A stretch of DNA of 64,000 nucleotides. Source: Pyramidobacter sp. C12-8 (GTDB taxonomy: Bacteria > Synergistota > Synergistia > Synergistales > Dethiosulfovibrionaceae). How positions within the stretch are numbered: position 1 is the first letter of the stretch; every line of letters starts with the position of its first letter. The notes beneath the pieces are model-generated. The model did not search any database. It saw nothing but the letters and a program-made list of their open reading frames with translations, and was not told the origin of the DNA. Below are positions 32,089 to 39,846 of this stretch, piece after piece. The DNA lies in the NCBI RefSeq assembly GCF_002007215.1, contig NZ_MUHX01000007.1:49082-113081 (forward strand). The letters run 5' to 3'. The translations under genes were made by a program, and so were the position numbers.

Positions 32089-33576
32089 CTATTCTTCGAC
32101 TTCCCAGTCCTTGACGTTGACGCGGAAGATCGTCGTAGGCATGACGAAGTTTTTGATCTTGTCGCTGACGCCAAAGATCGTGTCGGCTTCGGCAAAGGGA
32201 ATGGAATAGCGTTTCTCATAGAGATAATCCTGGATCTCGCCGAGCAGGACCTTCCGTTCCTCCCGATCGTACAACGTCTTCAACTTTTTGAGCATGCCGT
32301 CGAGTTTCATGTCGTTGGGAGCCAGGCGCGAACCGAACTCTTTCTCGTAAATGATGAGGATATTGGAGATCTCGTTGGCCGTCGCCGTGCGGATCGAGGC
32401 CTCCCAAGGCCCCTGCGCCTCGCGGGTCGCCAGGGCGCTCTGTTCGATGCGAGCGTTCACGCCGACGGCTGCCCAGTACGCCTGAACGATCTCGCCCATC
32501 TGCTGATACAGCGCCTCGGGCAGAAGGTGCAGCTCGACGTCGAAGCCGTTGGGGTAGCCCGCCTCGGCCAGAAGCTGCTTGGCTTTCTCCGGGTTGTATT
32601 CCCAGCCGCCCATATCCTTCCAGCCCTCGACGATGGAGGGATATACGCCCGTCATGGCGTGAGCGTGGCCGTCGAAGGCCGCGTCGGCCAAAGCGGGAAT
32701 GTCAACGGCATACGACAGGGCGTGACGGACTTTCTGATTCGACAGAATCGGGTGGTTCATGGCCATCGTGATCAGATAATATTTTTCGGAACGTCCCGAT
32801 TCGACGTGGCAGCCGTCGATCGCGTTGACGCGGTCGATGTCGGATCCGTTGATGTAGAACGCGAAGTCGGCGGCGCCGGTCTCCAGCTCGATCACGCGAG
32901 AAGCGGGCTCGGGGACGAATTTGAGCAGGACATTTTTGGTCTTCGCCGGCGTACCCCAATATTTTTCGTTCCGCTCAAACAGCATGCTGGCGCCGTTGGT
33001 CCACTTGACCAGCCTGTAAGCGCCGGAACCGACGGGCGCTCGGGCATAATCCTTTTCGCCCATCTCCTCCATGGCTTTCTTGCAGCCGATCCAGCAGCGT
33101 CCGCTGGCCAGCACGTTGAACACGGGAGCGTAAGGCTGATGCATGGCCAGGACCACCGTGTAGGGATCTTCGGCTTTGGAGTTTTTCTCGTCGTACCAGA
33201 TCATCGTCGAATAAGAAGTGGAATCGTCCTTGGTGCGCCCCAGGCTGAAGAGGACGTCCTCGGCAGTCAGCGGGTATCCGTTGGAAAACACCACGTCGCG
33301 GCGCAGATGCATCCTCAGGTGCGTGCCGTCGATGAACTCCCAGCTCGTCGCCAGACGGGGAATCTCCTTGCCCTCGCGGTCAAGATCCACCAGCGAGTCG
33401 TAGATCAGCGTCATGACGATGTTGTTGGAAATGCCGTTGCCGCGCCGCGGGTCCAGCGTGTCCGGCTCCAACTCATTCACCATCGTGATCGTGTCCTTGA
33501 AAGCCGCGGGGGCAGACGCAGCGCACAGTCCCGACAGGGACGCGACGCACAGAACCATTGCGAAAAGTTTTTTCAT
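32089..33576 (-). CDS. ABC transporter substrate-binding protein, family 5 (peptide type)
   Basis: This 495-residue protein has a Sec signal peptide (MKKLFAMVLCVASLSGLC and onward, cleavage near residue 25) without a proper lipobox. It then has the SBP_bac_5 pattern: NELEPDTLDPRRGNG, LRRDVVFSNGYPLTAEDVLFS, PVGSGAYRLVKW and NPEKAKQLLAEAGYPNG. It binds ligand in the periplasm and delivers it to the DppBC permease. The family covers peptides, opines and nickel. Co-location with creatininase-, nitrilase- and RraA-like genes hints at an amide or ureide-type ligand rather than plain dipeptides. Confidence 0.92.
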   Translation of the reverse strand: MKKLFAMVLCVASLSGLCAASAPAAFKDTITMVNELEPDTLDPRRGNGISNNIVMTLIYDSLVDLDREGKEIPRLATSWEFIDGTHLRMHLRRDVVFSNGYPLTAEDVLFSLGRTKDDSTSYSTMIWYDEKNSKAEDPYTVVLAMHQPYAPVFNVLASGRCWIGCKKAMEEMGEKDYARAPVGSGAYRLVKWTNGASMLFERNEKYWGTPAKTKNVLLKFVPEPASRVIELETGAADFAFYINGSDIDRVNAIDGCHVESGRSEKYYLITMAMNHPILSNQKVRHALSYAVDIPALADAAFDGHAHAMTGVYPSIVEGWKDMGGWEYNPEKAKQLLAEAGYPNGFDVELHLLPEALYQQMGEIVQAYWAAVGVNARIEQSALATREAQGPWEASIRTATANEISNILIIYEKEFGSRLAPNDMKLDGMLKKLKTLYDREERKVLLGEIQDYLYEKRYSIPFAEADTIFGVSDKIKNFVMPTTIFRVNVKDWEVEE

Positions 33577-33656
33577 GATTTTTCCTCCTGCCGAACAAAT
33601 ATGATGAGATTCAATCCGCGGCCGCAGGGCCGCTCCCCGCCGCAGAGGCGCAAAGG

Positions 33657-34328
33657 CTACAGCTTCTTCGTGCCGGAACGAATATCGGCGACAATCTGTT
33701 CCATGTTCGCCTCGATAAGAGGATCGACGCTGCGCAGCGGAAATTTTCCATCGGCAAAGTCCTCGCGCATCTTCGCTTCTCGCAGCGCCGCCGCTTCGGC
33801 TTTGGCCAAGTACGCTTCGCAGTTATCGGGCGGCATCACGATCACGCCGTCGGCGTCGCCAAAAACGATATCGCCGGGATGCACGACGGCGCCGCCGCAA
33901 TTGACGGGAATGTCGTACTGCCCCGAGAGCCCCCAGACGTTGGTCGTCGCTGCCGAGATGCCGGCGCAGAACACGGGGAACCCCATACGGTCGATCCAGA
34001 CCGAATCGGTCGCCGGACCGTCGATGACGATCCCTGCCAGACCGAGAGCCCGGGCGTTGCGCGCCACCATTTCCCCGACACAGGCAAAAACTTCGTCGCC
34101 GGCGCGATCGACGACCAGCACAGAGCCTCCGGGAGCCTCCTGAATGGCCTTATACATGGCGCAGGAATCCTTGCCGAGGATGCGCGCCGTGTAAGCGGGG
34201 CCGACCATTTTCATCGAACGGCTGACCGGTTTGATGCGCGGCATCATGAAGCTGACGCCGGGAAAATGTCCGTAAGTCGCCGGATCGGTGCCCATAAAAC
34301 GCTTTACCAGTTCGGGCGTCCATTCCAT
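33657..34328 (-). CDS. RraA-like/HMG aldolase-family protein with altered substrate motif
   Basis: This 223-residue protein has the RraA fold pattern: GPAYTAR, VVDRAGDEVFACVGEMVARNARALG, GIVIDG, and VHPGDIVFGDADGVIVMP. True HMG/CHA aldolases have DGxxRD, where the Arg binds the keto acid; here residues 103-108 read DGPATD, so that Arg is Thr. The reaction is therefore uncertain (aldolase, decarboxylase or regulatory role). It lies between the nitrilase-like enzyme and the binding protein, tightly spaced, and is part of the eight-gene unit. Confidence 0.8.
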   Translation of the reverse strand: MEWTPELVKRFMGTDPATYGHFPGVSFMMPRIKPVSRSMKMVGPAYTARILGKDSCAMYKAIQEAPGGSVLVVDRAGDEVFACVGEMVARNARALGLAGIVIDGPATDSVWIDRMGFPVFCAGISAATTNVWGLSGQYDIPVNCGGAVVHPGDIVFGDADGVIVMPPDNCEAYLAKAEAAALREAKMREDFADGKFPLRSVDPLIEANMEQIVADIRSGTKKL

Positions 34329-34337
34329 GGCAGGCGC

Positions 34338-35162
34338 CTACTTCCTGACCGTGTCATACACGTCGGCACGGCGATTTTTCAACGACGGCAGATGCGCGCG
34401 CACCTTGTCGAGATACTCGAGGTCGATCTCGCCGACGGCGAGGCCGGCGCCTTCGGAGGCGCGGGCGACAACCGTTCCCCACGGGTCGACGATCATGCTG
34501 CCGCCGAAGGAATCGGACGTTCCGTGTTTTTTGCCGTACTGCCCGGCCGCCACCACGTAACAGGTGTTCTCGATAGCGCGGGCGCGCAGGAGCGCTTCCC
34601 AGTGATCCTTTCCCGTCGCCATGCGGAAGTTGGCCGGCGCGAACAGGATCTGAGCGCCATGCAGGGTCAGATAACGGTACAGCTCGGGAAAACGGATATC
34701 GTAGCAGATCGACAGCCCAAGACAGCCCATTTCCGTGCCCACCGTCACCATCTCCCGGCCGGGCTTGATGCGGGCCGATTCCTCAGCCACGCTGCCATCG
34801 GGGAGCGTGATGTCGAACGTGTGAAGCTTACGGTATTTGGCAACCATTTCTCCCCGGGGATTCAACACGGCGGTCGTGTTGAACTTGCGGTCGCCCTCCG
34901 GGTTCACTTCGGCGATGCTGCCGCAATGGATCCAGAGATTATGCCGGCGGGCTTTTTCGGCCATCAGGGAAATCGTCCGCCCTTCGGGAACAAGTTCAGG
35001 CGCCTCCTGCCCCTCGTCGATCACATTGAAAACTTCCGGGAAAGAGACAAATTTCGCGCCTTTGGACGCCGCCTCGTCGATAAAGTCACAGGCAGCCTTC
35101 AGATTGGCGTCTTTATTGTCGCGCGTATCCATTTGAATCACGGCCATCAGGTATTTTCTCAT
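34338..35162 (-). CDS. Carbon-nitrogen hydrolase (nitrilase superfamily, omega-amidase-like)
   Basis: This 274-residue enzyme shows the complete catalytic triad: Glu43 in FPEVF, Lys112 in KYRKLHTFD and Cys153 in SICYDIRFPE. The SICYDxRFPE signature is typical of omega-amidase and Nit-type deaminated-glutathione amidases, which hydrolyse amides of dicarboxylates. The usual family length is kept. It is the second gene of the minus-strand unit, nine bases before the RraA-like gene, so it probably cleaves an amide produced or imported by its neighbours. Confidence 0.9.
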   Translation of the reverse strand: MRKYLMAVIQMDTRDNKDANLKAACDFIDEAASKGAKFVSFPEVFNVIDEGQEAPELVPEGRTISLMAEKARRHNLWIHCGSIAEVNPEGDRKFNTTAVLNPRGEMVAKYRKLHTFDITLPDGSVAEESARIKPGREMVTVGTEMGCLGLSICYDIRFPELYRYLTLHGAQILFAPANFRMATGKDHWEALLRARAIENTCYVVAAGQYGKKHGTSDSFGGSMIVDPWGTVVARASEGAGLAVGEIDLEYLDKVRAHLPSLKNRRADVYDTVRK

Positions 35163-35189
35163 CTGTTTCGCAATCTCCTTTGTGCTGCT

Positions 35190-35915
35190 TTAACGCCATT
35201 GCTTGAGGAACTCGACCACACGTTCCACTGTTTTGCCGACGATCTGTTCGCCTTTCTCCGCGCTGGCCGGCGTGGGATCCCCTACGTGGGCCTCGGGATA
35301 CGTTTCCACAAAGGGAACAAACTGAGGAATATCGGGATATTCGTTGGCGGCAAGCCCCACGTCCTTCAAGCGCTCGGTCTTGACCAGGTCGGGGCGCAAA
35401 TACATAAACGTGGAGGTGCCGGCCTCAGCGGCATGAGCATGGGCGGGACGGCCGTCATACTTGAGAATGCCCCTGCAAATGGGCTGGATGATCCGCCACC
35501 AGTCGATCAGACAGCACTTCACGTTCCTGGTACGGCGCAGGTGCGTGGCGATCTCGGTAATAACGGACACGTTGCCCAGATGCGGGGCAACAAAGCAGAA
35601 ACGGTTCACTCCCGTTTCCACAAGGCTCTCGACAATGTCATAAAGATAATTGCGCAGCGATTCGGGACGAACCGTAATAGTACCGCCTTCAGGCGCAAAA
35701 AGACTTTCCGAATAGCCGACGGGGACCGAAGGGCCGACGACCCAGCCAATCTTTTCGGAAATACGATTGGCGATCTCTTCGGCCACCAGCGTATCGGCAC
35801 CGACGGGGAGATGAGGCCCCCAGACCTCGAACGCGCCAACCGGAAGAATTATCGCGCGAGTTTTGGCAACCTCGGCACGGTAATCGACAAAGTTCATCTC
35901 TTTCATCAACAGCAT
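35190..35915 (-). CDS. Creatininase-family amidohydrolase
   Basis: This 241-residue protein has the creatininase pattern LPVGAFEVWGPHLPVGADTLVAEEIA, GVNRFCFVAPHLGNV, AHAAEAGTST and GDPTPASAEKGEQIV. Family members open cyclic amides or hydrolyse formamides with two metals. The usual EQHGPHLP reads EVWGPHLP, so one His ligand position is Trp; I believe some subfamilies have this, but activity should not be assumed. ATG 35915 is chosen for GGAGG seven bases upstream. It is the first gene of the eight-gene unit, behind a promoter covered by a long palindrome. Confidence 0.85.
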   Translation of the reverse strand: MLLMKEMNFVDYRAEVAKTRAIILPVGAFEVWGPHLPVGADTLVAEEIANRISEKIGWVVGPSVPVGYSESLFAPEGGTITVRPESLRNYLYDIVESLVETGVNRFCFVAPHLGNVSVITEIATHLRRTRNVKCCLIDWWRIIQPICRGILKYDGRPAHAHAAEAGTSTFMYLRPDLVKTERLKDVGLAANEYPDIPQFVPFVETYPEAHVGDPTPASAEKGEQIVGKTVERVVEFLKQWR

Positions 35916-35976
35916 CTGACAGCCTCCATATCGCACTACAAAAACTCTGAATTTGACCATGGATCTCCGTGAATTG

Positions 35977-36011
35977 CATGTGATTATAACATCATAATCA
36001 CATGGCCGCAA
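35977..36011 (-). promoter_or_regulatory. Promoter with long palindromic operator for the creatininase-ABC unit
   Basis: On the minus strand TTGCGG (36006-36011) and TATAAT (35983-35988) are 17 bp apart. A perfect inverted repeat with 11-bp arms, CATGTGATTAT and its complement, and a 6-bp centre spans 35977-36004. It covers the -10 box and most of the spacer, as expected for a repressor site. The local GntR-family gene is the obvious candidate regulator. Confidence 0.75.
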
Positions 36012-36330
36012 GTTTTTTATCAGCTCTATTGACTGTGAAACGCCCCTTTGGGCACGGTATAACGTGCATAAAGCTGAATGTGCCCTTCTGCTCCCTTTTT
36101 ATAGAGCTTCTGATCCAACTGCACAGAGGTTTATTACCTACTCCGATTTCTCTTGTACCTTCGCCCATGCCTTGCTCGCTGCCGAGACACTCTCGAATGA
36201 TCTCGACCGTTCCTCTTACGGATATTCTTTGCTTGTGTGCCATAACAATGCTCCCCCTATGATTACAGTGTTTTTCTCTTTTCACTGTCTCTCATAGAGG
36301 GAGCATATCAACTGAAACGCCAGGGGTTTT
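36000..36330 (-). pseudogene. Transposase OrfA-like remnant (IS3-type helix-turn-helix)
   Basis: A minus-strand frame beginning at about 36243 (MAHKQRISVRGTVEIIRECL, then SEQGMGEGTREIGVGNKPL and CSWIRSSIKREQKG) resembles the helix-turn-helix of IS3-type OrfA proteins. It continues into unrelated sequence and no OrfB follows. The stretch upstream (to about 36330, with a GATATGCTCCCTC-type motif) looks like the terminal region of an insertion sequence. GC content is lower than around it. The remnant is not expected to be active. Confidence 0.5.
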
Positions 36331-36339
36331 CATAGGCAG

Positions 36340-36355
36340 AGTTCCACGTGGAACA
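36340..36355. promoter_or_regulatory. parS: parS site 3 (one end mismatch)
   Basis: AGTTCCACGTGGAACA matches the parS consensus at 15 of 16 positions; only the first T is A. It lies intergenically beside the IS remnant. Confidence 0.75.
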
Positions 36356-36399
36356 TGGCGGTCGGCACGTCTTTCTCGCGCGGCGGGCTCCCGGGAATA

Positions 36400-37500
36400 T
36401 CAGAACTCCGTCAGCACCAGCGAACCGTCCTCGCCGCTCACGTTGACGGCGAAGTTCCGCGTCGCGCCGTCCTCGCCGACGTAAGAGACGCCGTTGTTGG
36501 GCAGGTCGCCGAAAAACGTCGTCACGACCGCCAGAGGATGTTCCGGCGCGAGCTGGTCGAGCCGATACAATTCCTTGACCGCGAACGAGACTTTTCCGTT
36601 TTCGTCCACGCTCTCAAACGCCAACGCCAGCACCTTGAAGTCTTTTACGGCACGATCGGCCGAAAAGAGGATCTTGGCCTGCGGTTCCGAACTGCTGGCG
36701 ACAAACTCGCCGCAGACGGAGATCCCGGCCGGGACGTCTTTCGCCCACTGCGCGCGCACGAGCGGTTCGGCGCGGTTCGCGGCCGGCGCATTTTCCCCCG
36801 CCGGCTTATACTCTGAAAACGGAGTCAGCTCCACGCTCCGCGTTTGCTCCTCCAACTTCGCCTGCATCCGCCAGAATTTTTCCTCGGAAATTTTCAGCTC
36901 CCGCGAGGCCGCCCTGTCCAGCTGACCCAAGGTATTGTGATAGAAACCGAGTTTTTCAAAGCGCTCGCCTTTCGGAAAGGTAAAATAATAGTCGCCGCAG
37001 GCCAGCGACGTCCCGTCTCGGGAAAGGACGTACGTCCCGAACATGGAGTACGCCGCGCCGCCGGAGCCCCGGTAGAAAAATTTTCCCGCGCCCATGACAC
37101 GGTAAGCGCTTCTGGCATAACCTTCGAAGACAAAACGCGGCGCGCCGTCGACGCAGGTATAGAGCGCATAGATTTCGCTGCCGGCGCACACGGAATCCTT
37201 CCTTTCCGCGATGGCGCCGATCAGCAGCTCGGGAACCTCGTCCCCGCTGAAGTCCTGTATGACGTAGCCGACGCGGTCGAAAATGGCGCTACGATCTTCG
37301 AGCCTTGCAGCCACTTCCTGCACGCCCGTTTCGCCCTCGACCTCGGCCGGTTCGCCGGAGTCGCCGGCCATCAAACGGTAAAAGCCGTCCAGCACGCCGC
37401 CGTAGACGGCCGAATAGTCGATCTCCGCCGCGTTCGCCGTCGCGGCCAGCATAGCGCAGAGCGCCGACAATCCCAAAAACGACAACAACGTGCGCTTCAT
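36400..37500 (-). CDS. Secreted protein of unknown function
   Basis: This 366-residue protein has a clear Sec signal peptide (hydrophobic core LLSFLGLSALCAMLAATA, cleavage after ANA near residue 24). The mature part contains an acidic FSGDEVPELLIG segment, reminiscent of calcium-binding or FG-GAP-type repeats in secreted proteins, but no family can be named. GGAGG precedes the start. It is probably periplasmic. It shares the strand with the MFS transporter upstream but with a 124-base gap. Confidence 0.65.
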   Translation of the reverse strand: MKRTLLSFLGLSALCAMLAATANAAEIDYSAVYGGVLDGFYRLMAGDSGEPAEVEGETGVQEVAARLEDRSAIFDRVGYVIQDFSGDEVPELLIGAIAERKDSVCAGSEIYALYTCVDGAPRFVFEGYARSAYRVMGAGKFFYRGSGGAAYSMFGTYVLSRDGTSLACGDYYFTFPKGERFEKLGFYHNTLGQLDRAASRELKISEEKFWRMQAKLEEQTRSVELTPFSEYKPAGENAPAANRAEPLVRAQWAKDVPAGISVCGEFVASSSEPQAKILFSADRAVKDFKVLALAFESVDENGKVSFAVKELYRLDQLAPEHPLAVVTTFFGDLPNNGVSYVGEDGATRNFAVNVSGEDGSLVLTEF

Positions 37501-37624
37501 GTTTTTTCCTCCAGCTTTTTCGAATATCGTTTCTTCGCAGCCGCGCGAATCCGCCGGCTGAGTTCAAGCACATTATAGCACGGCGTCCGCGCTCTCCGGG
37601 GATTGCCTGCCGGTTCCGGCGCGT

Positions 37625-38863
37625 TTACGCGGCGGTTTTTCCTTCGCCGCCCCGCTCCGGCCGCGCCGTACGCCAAAAAAGCGCGGCCGCGCCCAGTTCG
37701 GCCGACATGGAGAAGATCGCCATGCCCGCCGGAGAGCGGTCGTACAGACAGCCCATCAGCCAGCCGCCCGCGAACAGGCAGACGCCGAACGCCGTCTGGA
37801 ACGAACCGTAGCCCGAGCTGCGGCGCTCCTTGGGAACCAACGTCGCCACCGCCGCCTTGAGGATCGATTCCTGCGCCCCCATGCCGGCGCCCCACAGCGC
37901 CGCGCCGACGTACAGCGCCACGCCACCCGGCAGCAGGAAAATCAACGCGCTGAAAGGCGCCGTCAGCAGCGCCGACAGCGCCAGCGCCTTCATGCCCCGG
38001 CGGTCGTAAAGCCAGCCGAAAGCAAGCGCCGCCGCCGCGTCGACGCCCATCGCCGCGGCGTAAAGCAGCGGCAATGCGCCCGGCGACATCAAGCCGCGCC
38101 GCGAGACGTGCATGGAGATCATCGCGAAATCCATGAAGCCCAGCGCGAATAAACTGATTCCGGCGATATAAAGCGTGAATTTCTTTCCGGAAGCAAAATT
38201 TCCGACGGCAGCTTTTTTCGTATCCGGTTCGAAATTCTCCGGCTGCGGAAAGAGCCGGCGCGCCGCCAGCAGCAGCCCCATCGTGACCAACGCCGGCACG
38301 GCCAGCAGCGCGAAACAGCGGCGGTAATCGGTAAGGCTGTCGCCGGAACCTTTGAAGTACATCACGGCGAACAGCGCCACAGGCCCCAAAAACGCCCCCA
38401 GCTGGTCGAGAAACTCCTGCAGCGCGAAGCTCCGCCCCACGCCGTTCTGCGCGGCGGCAAAGGACAGCAGCGTGTCCTTGGCGGGCTTCTTGACGGCCTT
38501 GCCGGCGCGTTCCACGACGATCAGCGCCGCCGCCCAGAGCCAGCCGTTTTCGGGGACCAGCGCCAGCGCCGGCACGGCGAGAAGATCCACGGCGTAGCCG
38601 ACGATCGTCAGCAGCCAATATCTCTTCGTGCGGTCGGCCAGACGTCCCGTCGCGCAGCGCAGCGAATACCCGACCAGTTCGCCGAAGCCGGAAACGAACC
38701 CCACGACCGCCGCCGACGCTCCCGTCAGGCTCAGATAAGCGCCGAGAATGCTCTTGCCGCCCTCGTGCGTCATGTCCGAAAAGAGGCTGACGACGCCCAT
38801 CAGCACGATGAACGACAGCGCGGCGCGCTTCAGATCCTTGTTTTCATCGACTCCCTCATTCAC
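37625..38863 (-). CDS. Major facilitator superfamily transporter
   Basis: This 412-residue protein has about twelve hydrophobic helices with a central loop. The conserved MFS loop 2-3 pattern appears as GRLADRTKRYW, and a related FGWLYDRRGMK segment lies in the second half. It is probably a proton-driven exporter, but the substrate is unknown. It is divergent from a MerR-family regulator whose promoter carries a MerR-type dyad; regulation of this transporter by that MerR protein is possible but not shown. Confidence 0.85.
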   Translation of the reverse strand: MNEGVDENKDLKRAALSFIVLMGVVSLFSDMTHEGGKSILGAYLSLTGASAAVVGFVSGFGELVGYSLRCATGRLADRTKRYWLLTIVGYAVDLLAVPALALVPENGWLWAAALIVVERAGKAVKKPAKDTLLSFAAAQNGVGRSFALQEFLDQLGAFLGPVALFAVMYFKGSGDSLTDYRRCFALLAVPALVTMGLLLAARRLFPQPENFEPDTKKAAVGNFASGKKFTLYIAGISLFALGFMDFAMISMHVSRRGLMSPGALPLLYAAAMGVDAAAALAFGWLYDRRGMKALALSALLTAPFSALIFLLPGGVALYVGAALWGAGMGAQESILKAAVATLVPKERRSSGYGSFQTAFGVCLFAGGWLMGCLYDRSPAGMAIFSMSAELGAAALFWRTARPERGGEGKTAA

Positions 38864-39020
38864 GAAGACTCACGGCTTTCGAGAAAAATTTTTTACGCGT
38901 TCACGCCCGTATTTTAATAGATCCAGAACAGTTTGAGGAGAACCCCCGACGAGGGCAATCCGGAGATCAGCACCCGCGTCGTCGACCTGCCCGTGCGGGG
39001 CGGCGCCGTCTGAACGGCTC

Positions 39021-39051
39021 TTGACATTGAAGCCCACTTCAATGTTAGATT
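39021..39051 (+). promoter_or_regulatory. MerR-type promoter with dyad operator in an elongated spacer
   Basis: TTGACA (39021-39026) and TAGATT (39046-39051) are 19 bp apart, the over-long spacing typical of MerR-controlled promoters. A 9-bp-arm inverted repeat, ACATTGAAG/CTTCAATGT with a 4-base centre, spans 39024-39045 and fills the spacer. Confidence 0.8.
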
Positions 39052-39090
39052 ATCATCGTTGTCATATTACGTGAGAGCAGGGTGAGAGCC

Positions 39091-39531
39091 ATGGAGTATT
39101 CGATCAAAGAGGCGGCGCAAATGCTGAACATCCCCATCAGCACGATCCGGTACTACGACAAGGAGGGGCTGCTGCCTTCCCTCGAGCGCAAAAGATCGGG
39201 CTATCGCGTGTTCTCGGAACACGATATCGAAACGCTGAAAACCGTGATCTGGCTGAAAAAGGCCCATATGCCGCTGAAGGAGATCGGCCGTTTCATCCAG
39301 CTGCTGAAAGAGGGCGACGCCTCGCTGCGGCAGCGCCTCGAACTGTTCGAACGCCGTCGTCAGGCCATGGAGCGGCAGCTCAGGGAGGATCAGGCCGTGC
39401 TCGATTTCATCAACTATAAATGCCACTATTACCGGACCGCCGTCGAAGCCGGCACGGAAAAGATCCACCGCGGCGGCGAAAAACTGAAAATGCCGCCCTG
39501 CGCCTGCGATCCGTCCGGAAAACTTTTATGA
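39091..39531 (+). CDS. MerR-family transcriptional regulator
   Basis: This 146-residue protein has a MerR helix-turn-helix with wing at the N-terminus (YSIKEAAQMLNIPISTIRYYDKEGLLPSLERKRSGYRVFSE, written here as its parts SIKEAAQML, STIRYYDKEGLLP and SGYRVF). A dimerisation coiled coil spans about 75-120, and the C-terminal tail has the cysteines CAC. The effector may be a thiol-reactive compound or a metal, but the ligand cannot be read. ATG 39091 is preferred over an upstream in-frame start. The dyad in its own promoter indicates autoregulation. Confidence 0.87.
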   Translation: MEYSIKEAAQMLNIPISTIRYYDKEGLLPSLERKRSGYRVFSEHDIETLKTVIWLKKAHMPLKEIGRFIQLLKEGDASLRQRLELFERRRQAMERQLREDQAVLDFINYKCHYYRTAVEAGTEKIHRGGEKLKMPPCACDPSGKLL

Positions 39532-39846
39532 AGAATATCAGCCGGGATCCCGCCAACGCTCGGGATCCCGGCTTTTGTTCTGCCCTTTGCGGGGCTCCAC
39601 GCGCCGCAGGAAGACGCATGAAGCGTGATGGAGTTTCGCCGCGCTGACGGGCGCTTTTTTATAGAATCTTTGCGCCTTCATTCACATTATTATATTTTCA
39701 AGTATAATTTACATGTTTCTTGCTTCATCAATCTTTTGTTTTCCATAAAAAATGCTATCATTAAAAACGAATTGATCCGCGTATACAAAATACGTCGATC
39801 CGACAGACTCAGCGGCTGTCGGAAAAGGCAAAAGGGGGAAAGATTT
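39532..39846 (+). promoter_or_regulatory. Region upstream of rnf: terminator then AT-rich promoter zone
   Basis: A terminator (39541-39576: GCCGGGATCCCG/CGGGATCCCGGC, then TTTTGTT) closes the MerR gene. From 39655 to 39800 the sequence is very AT-rich, with TATAAT at 39703-39708 and an extended -10 TGCTATCAT at 39753-39761. Either could drive rnf; I see no convincing -35 box. No gene is seen. Confidence 0.5.
39541..39576 (+). terminator. Terminator after the MerR gene
   Basis: The 12-bp arms GCCGGGATCCCG and CGGGATCCCGGC enclose an 8-base loop and are followed by TTTTGTT. Confidence 0.88.

Larger units (their letters stand above)
35916..36399. other. Intergenic region with operator, IS remnant and parS
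   Basis: This 484-base region contains the promoter and operator of the creatininase-led unit (35977-36011), a transposase remnant (about 36000-36330) and a near-perfect parS (36340-36355). No intact gene is seen. Confidence 0.7.
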
